NCBI RefSeq assembly: GCF_900188375.1
Contig: NZ_FZOO01000004.1
Span: 248,001 to 312,000, forward strand
DNA: 64,000 nt
Direction of reading: 5' to 3'
Source of the DNA: Geodermatophilus pulveris
Lineage (GTDB): Bacteria > Actinomycetota > Actinomycetes > Mycobacteriales > Geodermatophilaceae
Of the stretch, positions 19,201 to 28,400 are shown in pieces (position 1 is the stretch's first letter; each line of letters begins with the position of its first letter). The notes under the pieces were generated by a model. That model was not told where the DNA came from and did no database searches. It saw only the letters and a list, made by a program, of their open reading frames with translations. Position numbers and translations under genes: made by a program.

Positions 19201-19417
19201 AGACGTCCTTGAACGCGCGCGCCTCGATGTGGTGCGTGCCCGGCCGGCCGTTGGCGGTGGGCGGGCCCTCGTAGAAGACCCACTGCGGCCGGCCCGCGGA
19301 GGCCTCCAGCGAGCGGGCGAAGACCTTGTCGGCCTCCCAGCGGTCCAGGACCTGCTGCTCCAGGGCGGGCAGGTCGACCTGCGGGGGGAGCGCGCGGAAG
19401 GGGCCGGGTGAGCTCAC
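16226..19417 (-). CDS. ileS: Isoleucyl-tRNA synthetase IleS
   Basis: IleS charges tRNA-Ile and edits valine. The 1063-residue protein has the class I signatures GPPTANGRPGTHH (near residue 51, the HIGH-like motif) and KMSKH (near 606). The editing domain, with LLVWTTTPWTLPSNTAVAV, lies between. The form NGRPGTHH and the long C-terminal region mark the eukaryote-like type 2 IleS, a type associated with mupirocin tolerance in known cases. The GTG start lies in the palindrome GGTGAGCTCACC (19407-19418). I saw no T-box leader, although some actinobacterial ileS genes have one. It diverges from the antiporter gene. Confidence 0.96.
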   Translation of the reverse strand: MSSPGPFRALPPQVDLPALEQQVLDRWEADKVFARSLEASAGRPQWVFYEGPPTANGRPGTHHIEARAFKDVFPRFKTMQGWHVPRRAGWDCHGLPVEIAVEQELGFAGKPDIERYGIAQFNARCRESVERHVGDFSELTRRMGYWVDLSTAYWTMDPAYVESVWWSLQQVHAKGLLVEDHRVAPYCPRCGTGLSDHEVAQGYESITDPSVYVRLPVTDGEWAGRADLLVWTTTPWTLPSNTAVAVNPDVTYLVARDNSDPTRPTLVVAEPLLDSVFGDTEDVEVLARTAGRDWERVHYRRPFDLVDFPEGDAHFVVLADYVTTDDGTGLVHQSPAFGADDLAVCRGYGLPVVNPIDATGHFLADVPLVGGHFFKAADAALVEDLQARGVLWREQRYEHSYPHCWRCHTPLMYYAQPSWYIRTSAVKDQLLAENGKTRWHPETIQWGRYGDWLRNNVDWALSRDRYWGTPLPVWRNDADPSRVVVVGSLAELSERTGRDLSGLDPHRPFIDEVTFTVPGEEGTYRRVPQVIDAWYDSGAMPFAQWGAPHRNRAESEAAYPAQFIAEAIDQTRGWFYSLMAVGTVVFGRSSYEDVLCLGHILAEDGRKMSKHLGNILEPIPLMDRHGADAVRWFMLAGGSPWSARRVGHETLSEVVRKVLLTYWNTASFFTLYAETSGWDPSASPAPAPADRPLLDRWALATLAEVTDGVTAAMEDFDTAGAGRLIAQFVDDLSNWYVRRSRRRFWDGDPAALATLHEVLDALTRMMAPFTPFVTEEVWARAVAPGLADAGGQAPVDSVHLASWPAADAGARDPRLVEQVALVRRLVELGRSARTSARVRTRQPLARAVVAAPGWADLPRDLVAEVADELNVAELTDLSAVGGDLVDVSVKVDFRAVGRRLGGRVQAVARAVAAADAAALVAAYRAGTAGVEVDGETVPLEDGDLVVTETPREGWTVASGGGLTVALDLELTPELERAGLVREAVRLVQEARKTSGLAVSDRIELWWTAGDGSGGEQMARALTEHGAQVAEEVLAVRVHAQQPGDGDGVEGPAGSRFWLARAGG

Positions 19418-19539
19418 CGCCCCATCATCCCCGAGGCCGCCAGCGGGATCGCCGAGCCCGTCCGCCGCACTGCCCGCCGGTCGCGGGACGGCCCTGGCCT
19501 CGGGGTACGGGAGACTGCGGCGGTGGACGGGCGCGCGCG

Positions 19540-21051
19540 GTGAACACGACGGTCACCGTCGCGCTCGCCGTGGGCGCCGCCGTCGTCCTGGTGTCCGCGA
19601 TCGCGCTGCGGGTGGCCGACCGGCTCGGCCTGCCCAGCCTGCTGCTCTACCTCGCCCTGGGCGTGGCGCTGGGGGAGAGCGGCCTGGGCGTGGAGTTCGA
19701 GGACTTCGCGCTCACCCAGACCCTCGGCGTCGCCGCGCTGGTCGTCATCCTCGCCGAGGGCGGCCTGACCACCCGCTGGGCCGACGTCCGCCGCGCCGTC
19801 GGGCCGGGGCTGGCGCTGTCGACGGTCGGCGTCACCGTCAGCGTGGGCACCACCGCGGCGATCGCGGTGTGGCTGCTCGGCCTGGACTGGCCGTTCGCCC
19901 TGCTGCTCGGCGCGGTGGTCAGCTCCACCGACGCCGCGGCGGTGTTCGCCACGCTGCGCCGGCTGCCGCTGCCGCGGCGGATGGTCGCCGCGCTGGAGGT
20001 GGAGAGCGGCCTCAACGACGCCCCGGTCATCCTGCTGGTCGTCGTCCTGGCCGAGCGGCTGACCGGCGGGGACGAGACGTCCTGGTGGGTGACCGAGCTG
20101 GTCATCGTGGGCGAGCTGGCCGGCGGCGCGGTCATCGGCGTGGGCCTGGGGTTCGCCGGGGCCTGGCTGCTGCGCCGCTCGGCGCTGCCGCTGTCGGGCT
20201 TCTACCCGCTGGCCACCCTGGCGCTGTGCGTGCTGGCCTTCGCGCTGGCCGACCTGCTGCACACCTCCGGCTTCGTCGCGGTCTACCTGTGCGGGCTGGT
20301 GCTCGGCAACGCCGCCCTGCCGCACCGCGCCGCCAGCATCGGGTTCGCCGAGGGCATGGCGTCCCTGGCGCAGATCGGGCTGTTCGTGCTGCTCGGCCTG
20401 CTGGTCTCCCCGAGCCGGCTGCCCGAGGCGCTGGGTCCGGCGCTGCTCGTCGGCGTCGCCCTGACGCTGGTGGCCCGGCCGCTGTCGGTGGCGCTCAGCC
20501 TGGTGTGGTTCCGGATGCCGTGGCGGCAGCAGGTCTTCATCTCCTGGGCCGGGCTGCGCGGTGCGGTCCCCATCGTGCTGGCCACCTTCCCGCTCACCGC
20601 CCAGGTGCCCGGCGCCGCCTTCGTCTTCGACACCGTCTTCGTGCTGGTGGTGGTCTTCACCGTGGTGCAGGGGTGGTCGCTGCCCCGGGTGGCCCGGCGG
20701 CTCCGCATCGCCACGCCGGTGACCCCCCGGGACGTCGACGTGGAGTCCGCGCCGCTGGAGGAGCTGGACGCCGAACTGATGCAGCTGACCGTGCCCGAGG
20801 GCTCCCGGCTGCACGGCGTCTACCTGCCCGAGCTGCGGCTGCCCGAGGACGCCGCGGTGGTGCTCATCGTCCGGGACGGCCGGTCCTTCGTGCCCGGCCC
20901 GACCACCCGGCTGATGCGCGGGGACCAGGCGCTGCTGGTGTCGGCCCGGCAGTCCCGCGCGGAGGCCGAGCGCCGGCTGCGGGCGGTCAGCCGGGCCGGC
21001 CGGCTGGCCAGCTGGCGCGGCGAGACCGGCACCGCCACCGAGGTGGACTAG
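19540..21051 (+). CDS. CPA-family potassium or sodium/proton antiporter with TrkA_C domain
   Basis: The N-terminal 400 residues form a monovalent cation/proton antiporter with about 12 membrane spans. The ion-site segment VVSSTDAAAVFATL near residue 125 and VESGLNDAPVILL near 155 match CvrA/NhaP2-type exchangers. The last 100 residues (from about 400) resemble a TrkA_C/RCK-C regulatory domain, LMQLTVPEGSRLHGVYLPEL. This layout suggests K+/H+ exchange under ligand control; the ion is inferred. The GTG at 19540 gives 503 residues. Confidence 0.87.
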   Translation: MNTTVTVALAVGAAVVLVSAIALRVADRLGLPSLLLYLALGVALGESGLGVEFEDFALTQTLGVAALVVILAEGGLTTRWADVRRAVGPGLALSTVGVTVSVGTTAAIAVWLLGLDWPFALLLGAVVSSTDAAAVFATLRRLPLPRRMVAALEVESGLNDAPVILLVVVLAERLTGGDETSWWVTELVIVGELAGGAVIGVGLGFAGAWLLRRSALPLSGFYPLATLALCVLAFALADLLHTSGFVAVYLCGLVLGNAALPHRAASIGFAEGMASLAQIGLFVLLGLLVSPSRLPEALGPALLVGVALTLVARPLSVALSLVWFRMPWRQQVFISWAGLRGAVPIVLATFPLTAQVPGAAFVFDTVFVLVVVFTVVQGWSLPRVARRLRIATPVTPRDVDVESAPLEELDAELMQLTVPEGSRLHGVYLPELRLPEDAAVVLIVRDGRSFVPGPTTRLMRGDQALLVSARQSRAEAERRLRAVSRAGRLASWRGETGTATEVD

Positions 21052-21055
21052 GGGG

Positions 21056-21115
21056 ACGTGCCCGGCCGGGGACGGCACTCGGCAGCGGCTCCTCGGGAGG
21101 TCCTCCCGGGCACGT
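21056..21115 (+). terminator. Candidate bidirectional terminator between convergent genes
   Basis: Ten-base arms ACGTGCCCGG (21056-21065) and CCGGGCACGT (21106-21115) pair perfectly. Inside is a second inverted repeat, CGGGAGG (21094-21100) and CCTCCCG (21102-21108). No T-run follows on either strand, as is common for high-G+C terminators. It lies between the antiporter stop and the mqo stop. Confidence 0.55.
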
Positions 21116-21152
21116 GGTCGCGGTGTCGGCCGGCAGCCCCGACAGGGCCGGC

Positions 21153-22646
21153 TCAGCCCGTGAGCTCCAGGGTCTGCATCGTCTCGGTGCGGACCTCGGC
21201 CAGCAGCACCGGGTCGTCGTCCAGCCGGCGGCCGTAGGAGGGGATCGCCTCCTGCAGCAGCGGCCGCCAGGCGGCGATCCGGTCGGGGAAGCAGCGCTCG
21301 AGCACGGTCAGCATCGCCGACACGGCGGTCGAGGCCCCGGGGGAGGCCCCCAGCAGGCCGGCGATCGTGCCGTCGCCGCCGACGACGAGCTCGGTGCCGA
21401 ACTGCAGCACGCCGTGGCCGGTGGCCGGGTCGCGCTTGATCACCTGGACCCGCTGGCCGGCGGTGACCACGTCCCAGTCGGCCTGCTCGGCGCGCGGCAC
21501 GAAGGCGGTGAGGGTGCGGTGCCGGTCCGCGCGCGACTGCAGCAGCTCGCCGACCAGGTAGCGGGTCAGCGCCAGCTCGGTGCGGGCCACGCCGAGCATG
21601 GAGGCCAGGTTGTCCGCCGTGACGCTGCGCGGCAGGTCGAACACCGAGCCGGCCTTGAGGAACCGCGGCGAGAAGCCGGCGTACGGGCCGAACAGCAGCG
21701 AGTGGTCGCCGTCGATGAGCCGCAGGTCCAGGTGCGGCACCGACATGGGCGGCGCGCCGACGGCGGCCTGGCCGTAGACCTTGGCCTGGTGGGCCGACAC
21801 CAGCTCGGGGGAGCGGGTGCGCAGGAACAGCCCGCTCACCGGGAAGCCGCCGAAGCCGCGGATCTCCGGCAGGGCGGCCTTCTGCAGCAGCGGCAGCGCG
21901 CCGCCGCCGGCCCCGACGAACAGGAACCGGGTGCGGACGGTGCGCCGCTCGCCGCTGCGGGTGTCGCGCACGGTCACCGCCCAGCGGCCGTCGTCGCGGC
22001 GCCGCACGTCGGTGACCCGCTGGTGCACGTGCACGTGCACGCCGCGGTCCTCCGCGGCGCCGAACAGCAGCCGGGTGAGCGACCCGAAGTCGACGTCGGT
22101 GCCGGCGGCAGCGCGGGTGGCGGCGACCACCTGGTCGGCCGGGCGCCCGGCCATCACCAGCGGCACCCACCCGGCGAGGACGTCGGCGTCGTCGGTGTAC
22201 TCCAGCCCCTCGAACACCGGCCGCGCGGTCATCGCCGCATGGCGGGCGCGCATGTAGGCCCGGCCGGCCTCACCGGTCACGAAGCCGACGTGCGGGACGG
22301 GGGTGATGAAGTCCTTGGGTGAGCCGGTCAGCCCGGAGCGGACCAGGTGCGACCAGAACTGCCGGGACACGGCGAACTGCTCGTTGATCGCCACGGCCTT
22401 GCCGACGTCGACCGTGCCGTCCGGGCCCGCCGGCGTGTAGTTGAGCTCGCAGAGCGCCGCGTGGCCGGTGCCGGCGTTGTTCCAGGCGTCGGAGCTCTCG
22501 CCGGCCACCGCGGGGCCGGACTCGAAGACCGTGACGCTCCAGTCGGGGGCGACGACGCCGAGCAGCGACGCCAGCGTCGCGCTCATGACGCCACCGCCGA
22601 CGAGGACCACGTCGGGGTCGGTGGCGGGGGCCGGTTCGGTGGACAC
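21153..22646 (-). CDS. mqo: Malate:quinone oxidoreductase Mqo
   Basis: Mqo is a peripheral membrane flavoenzyme that oxidises malate to oxaloacetate and passes electrons to the quinone pool. The FAD motif DVVLVGGGVMSATLASLL begins near residue 12. Family signatures AWNNAGTGHAALCELNYTP near 54 and GLLGASPGASTAVSAML near 428 are present. The start GTG at 22646 follows GGAAGGTGCTC and gives 497 residues; a start at 22709 would add 21 residues and run through an inverted repeat. It diverges from lspA. Confidence 0.94.
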   Translation of the reverse strand: MSTEPAPATDPDVVLVGGGVMSATLASLLGVVAPDWSVTVFESGPAVAGESSDAWNNAGTGHAALCELNYTPAGPDGTVDVGKAVAINEQFAVSRQFWSHLVRSGLTGSPKDFITPVPHVGFVTGEAGRAYMRARHAAMTARPVFEGLEYTDDADVLAGWVPLVMAGRPADQVVAATRAAAGTDVDFGSLTRLLFGAAEDRGVHVHVHQRVTDVRRRDDGRWAVTVRDTRSGERRTVRTRFLFVGAGGGALPLLQKAALPEIRGFGGFPVSGLFLRTRSPELVSAHQAKVYGQAAVGAPPMSVPHLDLRLIDGDHSLLFGPYAGFSPRFLKAGSVFDLPRSVTADNLASMLGVARTELALTRYLVGELLQSRADRHRTLTAFVPRAEQADWDVVTAGQRVQVIKRDPATGHGVLQFGTELVVGGDGTIAGLLGASPGASTAVSAMLTVLERCFPDRIAAWRPLLQEAIPSYGRRLDDDPVLLAEVRTETMQTLELTG

Positions 22647-22663
22647 GAGCACCTTCCGGTCTC

Positions 22664-22707
22664 GGGGAGTTGCGGCCTCCCCAACGTCGGCCAACTCGGG
22701 GGCCGAC
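22664..22707 (-). promoter_or_regulatory. Two adjacent inverted repeats in the mqo upstream region
   Basis: GGGGAG (22664-22669) pairs with CTCCCC (22677-22682) across seven bases. GTCGGCC (22686-22692) pairs with GGCCGAC (22701-22707) across eight bases. They lie 18-61 bases before the mqo start and could be hairpins in its leader or operator sites. Confidence 0.35.
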
Positions 22708-22772
22708 ACCTCACCGCGCGTGGTGACTTGCGTCGCACAGGGTCATGAGAAGGGTCACACCGGCGCCGCGGC

Positions 22773-22778
22773 TAAGGT
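22773..22778 (+). promoter_or_regulatory. Candidate -10 box TAAGGT for lspA
   Basis: TAAGGT would place the transcript start near 22785, downstream of the first in-frame ATG (22745). This argues that lspA translation begins later. Confidence 0.45.
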
Positions 22779-22825
22779 CGGGACGGCGGTCCCCGGCCCG
22801 CCGACCACCCGACCGAGGAGCTCCC

Positions 22826-23410
22826 CTGTCCGAAGCCAGCGAGACCCCGGACAGCGCCGTCGCGGGGGCCGCGGGACGCCGCCCCCGCACCCGGCTGCTC
22901 CTCCTCCTGGCGCTGGCCGTCCTCGCCGTCGACCTCGCCACCAAGCTGCTGGTGGTCGCCACCGTCGAGCGGGGGGAGGACATCCGGCTGCTCGGCGGCG
23001 CGCTGTACCTGACGCACACCCGCAACACCGGTGCGGCGTTCTCCTTCGCGGAGGGCTTCACCATCGTCTTCACGCTCATCGCGGTCGCCGTCGCGGTGGT
23101 CATCGTGCGCACCGCGCGCCGGCTGCGGTCCACCGGCTGGGCCGTGTCGCTGGGCCTGGTGCTGGGCGGGGCGCTGGGCAACCTGGTCGACCGCGTCTTC
23201 CGCGAGCCGGGGTTCCTGCGCGGCGGCGTCGTCGACTTCGTCTCCGTGTTCGCGCCGGACGGCGAGGTCTACCCGGTGTTCAACGTCGCCGACTCCGCGA
23301 TCGTCTGCGGCGGCGTCCTGGGCGTCGTGCTCGCGCTGCGCGGGATCGAGTTCGACGGCACGCGCAGCACCGGCCGCGACGCCGGGGACGACGCCCCGGC
23401 GCGCGGCTGA
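22826..23410 (+). CDS. lspA: Lipoprotein signal peptidase LspA
   Basis: LspA is the membrane aspartyl protease that removes signal peptides from prolipoproteins after Lgt has added diacylglycerol. Four membrane segments are visible. The catalytic aspartates sit in GALGNLVDRVFR (near residue 116) and in VFNVADSAIVCGG (near 155); THTRNTGAAFSF is the third family block. The start is uncertain. A -10 box at 22773 rules against the ATG at 22745. GAGGAG at 22815-22820 points to a CTG at 22826, giving 194 residues. The lspA-rluD order is common in actinobacteria. Confidence 0.92.
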   Translation: MSEASETPDSAVAGAAGRRPRTRLLLLLALAVLAVDLATKLLVVATVERGEDIRLLGGALYLTHTRNTGAAFSFAEGFTIVFTLIAVAVAVVIVRTARRLRSTGWAVSLGLVLGGALGNLVDRVFREPGFLRGGVVDFVSVFAPDGEVYPVFNVADSAIVCGGVLGVVLALRGIEFDGTRSTGRDAGDDAPARG

Positions 23411-23442
23411 CCTGCGCCGCCGCGACGGCCCGGCGCCGTGAG

Positions 23443-23448
23443 CAGAAT
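23443..23448 (+). promoter_or_regulatory. -10 box CAGAAT for a leaderless rluD transcript
   Basis: CAGAAT ends seven bases before the GTG at 23456. It overlaps two other possible in-frame starts (23438, 23447), which makes 23456 the likely one. Confidence 0.45.
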
Positions 23449-23455
23449 GGACGCC

Positions 23456-24406
23456 GTGAGCACACCCGCCGGCCAGCACCGGGCGCTCCCGGTGCCCGAC
23501 GGGCTCGAGGGCCAGCGCGTCGACCAGGCGCTGTCCCGGCTGTTCGGGCTGTCCCGCGGCGCGGCCGCCGACCTCGCCGACGAGGGCCGCGTCGTCCTCG
23601 ACGGCCGGGTGCGCGGCAAGGGCGACCGGGTCAGCGGCGGGTCCTGGCTGGAGGTGGAGCTGCCCCCGCTGCCGCACGCCCACCCGACCCAGCCGGCGGC
23701 CCCGGAGCCGGTCGCCGGGCTGACCGTCGTCCACGACGACGACGACCTGGTGGTGGTCGACAAGCCCGTCGGCGTGGCGGCGCACCCGAGCCCCGGCTGG
23801 GACGGCCCCACCGTGATCGGCGGGCTGGCCGCGGCCGGCTACCGCATCGCCACCTCCGGGGCGGCCGAGCGGCAGGGCGTCGTCCACCGGCTGGACGCCG
23901 GGACGACGGGGCTGATGGTCGTGGCCAAGAGCGAGCGGGCGTACACCGCGCTCAAGGCGGCGTTCAAGCAGCGCACCGTCGAGAAGGGCTACGCCGCCCT
24001 CGTGCAGGGCCACCCCGATCCCTCGCGCGGCACCATCGACGCCCCCATCGACCGGCACCCGAAGCACGACTGGCGCTTCGCCGTCGTCCAGGGCGGCCGG
24101 CCGTCGGTCACCCACTACGAGGTGGTGGAGGCCTTCCCGGCCGCCAGCCTGGTCGACATCCGGCTGGAGACCGGCCGCACCCACCAGATCCGGGTGCACT
24201 TCTCCGCGCTGCGCCACCCCTGCGTCGGTGACACCACCTACGGCGCCGACCCGACCCTCGCCGCCCGGCTGGGCGTCTCGCGGCAGTGGCTGCACGCCGC
24301 GCGGCTGGGCCTCCCGCACCCGGCCGACGGGCGCTGGGTGGAGTTCACCAGCCCCTTCCCGCCCGACCTGGCCGGCGCGCTCGACGTCCTGCGCGCCGAG
24401 GCCTGA
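23456..24406 (+). CDS. rluD: RluA/RluD-family 23S rRNA pseudouridine synthase
   Basis: An N-terminal S4-like RNA-binding domain (residues 8-75, [22 protein letters not shown]) precedes the pseudouridine synthase domain. The catalytic motif [16 protein letters not shown] has the invariant aspartate near residue 146. [28 protein letters not shown] is the second signature, near 239. At 316 residues it is a typical RluD. The target site on rRNA is inferred from family. Six bases separate it from the CPBP gene. Confidence 0.92.
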   Translation: MSTPAGQHRALPVPDGLEGQRVDQALSRLFGLSRGAAADLADEGRVVLDGRVRGKGDRVSGGSWLEVELPPLPHAHPTQPAAPEPVAGLTVVHDDDDLVVVDKPVGVAAHPSPGWDGPTVIGGLAAAGYRIATSGAAERQGVVHRLDAGTTGLMVVAKSERAYTALKAAFKQRTVEKGYAALVQGHPDPSRGTIDAPIDRHPKHDWRFAVVQGGRPSVTHYEVVEAFPAASLVDIRLETGRTHQIRVHFSALRHPCVGDTTYGADPTLAARLGVSRQWLHAARLGLPHPADGRWVEFTSPFPPDLAGALDVLRAEA

Positions 24407-24412
24407 GCAGCG

Positions 24413-25192
24413 GTGACCGGGCTGCCCGGGTCGCTCGCCGGCTGGGGCCCGGCCGCGCTGTCGGCGGTGGTCGTCGCCGGGTACCTGGTCGTCGGGGAGC
24501 CGCTCGTCGGGTACGTGCTGCACCGCCGCTTCGAGGGGCGGCTGCGCACCGACGCCCGCGCCCGCCGGTCCTTCTACGCGCGGCTGCTGGTGCTGGAGTG
24601 GGGGCTGGCCGCGGTCGCGCTCGTGGTGTGGCTGGCCGCCCCCGGGGTGGACGCCGGGGCCGTGGGGCTGCGCTGGCCGCAGTCGTGGCCCGGCCCGCTG
24701 ACCGCCGCGGCCACCGTGCTGGTGCTGGCCTTCGTCGTCCTCTCCACCCGGGCGCTGCGCTCGGGCGCCCTGACCGCCGCGGTGCCCCGGCCGGGCGAGG
24801 GGCGGCACGCCGAGCCGGCCGCGCACGCCACCCTCGCGCTGCTGCCGCGCACGCCCGCCGAGCGGCGGCTGTTCACCGTCGTCGGCGTCACCGCCGGCGT
24901 GTGCGAGGAGTGGCTCTACCGCGGCTTCCTGCTCGCCGTCGTCGCCGCGGTCGGCGGCGGGCTGGCCACGCCGGTGCTGGTCGTCCTCGGCGGGCTGGCC
25001 TTCGGGCTGGCGCACGCCTACCAGGGGGTCGCCGGCGTCGTGGCCACCGGCGTCCTCGGCGGCGTGATGGCCGCCCTCCACCTGGGCACCGGGTCGCTGC
25101 TGCTGCCGGTGCTCCTGCACGCGCTCATCGACCTGCGCTTCCTGCTGGTGCCCGCCGCGGCGCTGCCCGACGCCGTCCCGGGGCCGGCGTGA
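24413..25192 (+). CDS. CPBP family intramembrane metalloprotease
   Basis: This is a multi-span membrane protein of 259 residues in the Abi/CAAX protease family. The zinc-site motifs are present: CEEWLYRGF near residue 164 (EExxxR), FGLAHAYQG near 198 (FxxxH) and LLHALIDLR near 234. Members include prenyl-peptide proteases and bacteriocin immunity proteins; the substrate here is unknown. It is probably cotranscribed with rluD. The start is the GTG at 24413. Confidence 0.88.
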   Translation: MTGLPGSLAGWGPAALSAVVVAGYLVVGEPLVGYVLHRRFEGRLRTDARARRSFYARLLVLEWGLAAVALVVWLAAPGVDAGAVGLRWPQSWPGPLTAAATVLVLAFVVLSTRALRSGALTAAVPRPGEGRHAEPAAHATLALLPRTPAERRLFTVVGVTAGVCEEWLYRGFLLAVVAAVGGGLATPVLVVLGGLAFGLAHAYQGVAGVVATGVLGGVMAALHLGTGSLLLPVLLHALIDLRFLLVPAAALPDAVPGPA

Positions 25193-25408
25193 ACGCCGCC
25201 GGGGCCCCCGCCGCGCACGCCCCGGCGCGCCGGCCGCTGTGACCGGACACCGACCTGTCGGTCCCCCGGAGTAGACCACCGTGGTGCGAGGATCGGGTCC
25301 GCCCCCGGCCCGCACCCCGGACCACAGCACCGCCGGTCTTCCCCGCCGGTCGCCCGCTCCGATCCCCGACGGCCGGGCACGAACGACCCGTGAGGAGCAC
25401 CTGAGCCC

Positions 25409-28400
25409 GTGAGCACCACCGGCCCCCGACCCGGCGCTTCCGACTCCTTCGTGCACCTGCACGTGCACACCGAGTACTCGATGCTCGACGGCGCGGCCAA
25501 GCTGCCGGAGGTCACCGCGGCCGCCGCCCGCGAGGGGATGCCCGCGCTGGCGATGACCGACCACGGCAACGTCTTCGGCGCCTACGACTTCTACAAGCAG
25601 GCGAAGAACGCCGGCGTGAAGCCGATCATCGGCATGGAGGGCTACTACACGCCCGGCTCCCGGTTCGACCGGGCGCCGTTCGACTTCGGCGACAACCTCA
25701 TCGACGAGGACGGCGAGGGCGGGTCCTCGCGCGGCAAGGCCGCCTACACGCACATGACGCTGCTGGCGCGCACCACGGAGGGGATGCACAACCTCTTCCG
25801 CATCTCCTCGATGGCCAGCCTGGAGGGGCAGTACCGCAAGCCGCGGTTCGACCGGGACCTGCTGGAGCGCTACGGCACCGGCCTGATCGCCACCACCGGC
25901 TGCCCGTCCGGCGAGGTCAACATGTGGCTGCGGGCCGGCAAGCGCGACCGCGCCCGCCAGGCCGCCGCCGACTTCCAGGACATCTTCGGCCGGGAGAACT
26001 TCTACGCCGAGGTCATGGACCACGGGCTGGCCATCGAGAAGAAGACCCGCCCGGCGCTGCTGGAGATCGCCCGGGAGCTGGGCATCCCGCTGCTGGGCAC
26101 CAACGACCTGCACTACACCCACCGCGAGGACGCCGAGGCGCACGACGCGCTGCTGTGCATCCAGACCGGGTCGCGCCTCAACGAGACCAACCGCTTCAAG
26201 TTCAACGGCGACGGCTACTACCTGAAGTCCGCCGCGGAGATGCGCGCGCTGTTCAGCGAGGTGCCCGAGGCCTGCGACAACACGCTGCTGGTCGCCGAGC
26301 AGTGCGAGGTGGAGTTCACCGAGGGCGCGGACCTGATGCCCCGGTTCCCGCTGCCGCCGGGGGAGGACGAGACCTCCTGGTTCGTCAAGGAGGTCGAGCG
26401 CGGCCTGCACAAGCGCTGGCCGGGCGGCATCCCCGACCACGTGCGCGCGCAGGCCGACTACGAGGTCGGGATCATCACCCAGATGGGCTTCCCGGGGTAC
26501 TTCCTCGTGGTCGCCGACTTCATCAACTGGGCCAAGGACAACGGCATCCGGGTGGGCCCGGGCCGCGGCTCGGCGGCCGGGTCGCTCGCCGCCTACGCGA
26601 TGGGCATCACCGACCTCGACCCGCTGGCGCACGGGCTGATCTTCGAGCGGTTCCTCAACCCCGAGCGGGTCTCCATGCCCGACGTCGACATCGACTTCGA
26701 CGACCGCCGCCGCGGCGAGGTCATCCAGTACGTCTCGCAGAAGTACGGCGAGGAGCGGGTCAGCCAGATCGTCACCTACGGCACCATCAAGGCCAAGGCC
26801 GCGATCAAGGACGCCGCCCGCGTGCTGGACCGGCCCTACTCGGTGGGCGACGAGCTGACCAAGCTCATGCCCCCGGACGTGATGGGCAAGGGCATCCCGC
26901 TGTCGGGGGTGTTCGACCCGGCCCACCCGCGCTACAAGGAGGCCGCGGAGTTCCGCGCCCGCTACGAGTCCGACCCGGGCGCGGCCGAGGTGGTCGACCA
27001 GGCCCGCAAGCTCGAGGGCCTCAAGCGCCAGTGGGGCGTGCACGCCGCCGGCGTCATCATCGGCCGGTACCCGCTGATCGACTCGATCCCGATCATGCGG
27101 CGCGAGGCCGACGGCGCGGTGATCACGCAGTTCGACTACCCGACCTGCGAGACGCTCGGCCTGCTGAAGATGGACTTCCTGGGCCTGCGCAACCTCACCG
27201 TCATCGACGACGCGCTGCGCAACATCGTGGCCAACGGCAAGGACCCGGTCGACCTCGACGAGATCAGCAAGGACCTCACCGACCCGGCCACCTACGCGCT
27301 GCTGTCCCGGGGGGACACCCTCGGGGTGTTCCAGTTCGACGGCGGCCCGATGCGCTCGCTGCTGCGGCTGATGCGGCCGGACAACTTCGAGGACATCTCC
27401 GCCGTCGGCGCGCTCTACCGCCCCGGCCCGATGGGCGCGAACTCGCACACCAACTACGCGCTGCGCAAGAACGGCCAGCAGGAGATCACGCCGATCCACC
27501 CGGAGCTGGCCGAGCCGCTCGAGGACATCCTCGGCACCACCTACGGCCTGATCGTCTACCAGGAGCAGGTCATGGCGATCGCGCAGAAGGTCGCCGGGTA
27601 CTCCCTCGGCAAGGCCGACCTGCTGCGCCGGGCCATGGGCAAGAAGAAGAAGTCGGTCCTGGACGCGGAGTTCGTCGGCTTCGAGGCCGGGATGAAGGAG
27701 CGCGGCTACTCCGCCGCGGCGGTCAAGACGCTGTGGGACATCCTCGTCCCGTTCGCCGACTACGCGTTCAACAAGGCCCACTCGGCCGCCTACGGCCTGG
27801 TGTCGTACTGGACGGCCCACCTCAAGGCCAACTACCCGGCCGAGTACATGGCCGGGCTGCTCACCAGCGTCGGCGACGACAAGGACCGCCGGCCGGTCTA
27901 CCTGGCCGAGTGCCGGCGGATGGGCATCAAGGTGCTCCCGCCGGACGTCAACGAGTCCTCCTGGGACTTCACCGCCGTCGGCACCGACATCCGCTTCGGC
28001 CTGGCCTCGGTGCGCAACGTCGGGCACAACGTCGTCGACTCGATCCGCCGGGCCCGCGAGGAGAAGGGCGCCTTCAAGGACTTCGCGGACTTCATGCGCA
28101 AGATCGACACGGTGGCCTGCAACAAGAAGGTCGTCGAGTCGCTGGCCAAGGCCGGGGCCTTCGACTCCCTCGGCCACTCCCGGCAGGGCATCGTCGCCGT
28201 CCACGCGCAGGCCGTGGACTCCGCGATGGCCCTCAAGCGCAAGGAGGCCGAGGGGCAGTTCGACCTGTTCGGCAGCTTCGGCGACGCCGGCGACGACCCC
28301 TTCAGCGGGGCGCTGGACATCGCCGTCCCCACCGCGGACTGGTCGAAGTCCGAGCGGCTGGTGTTCGAGCGCGACATGCTCGGCCTCTACGTCTCCGACC

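Noticed and set aside
19407..19418. The palindrome GGTGAGCTCACC at the ileS start as an operator
   Set aside because: It consists mostly of the GTG start and adjacent codons (GTG AGC TCA CC) and may be coincidental.
19418..19539. A T-box riboswitch upstream of ileS
   Set aside because: The 122-base gap is short for a T-box and no specifier stem or TGG-bulge antiterminator sequence could be found.
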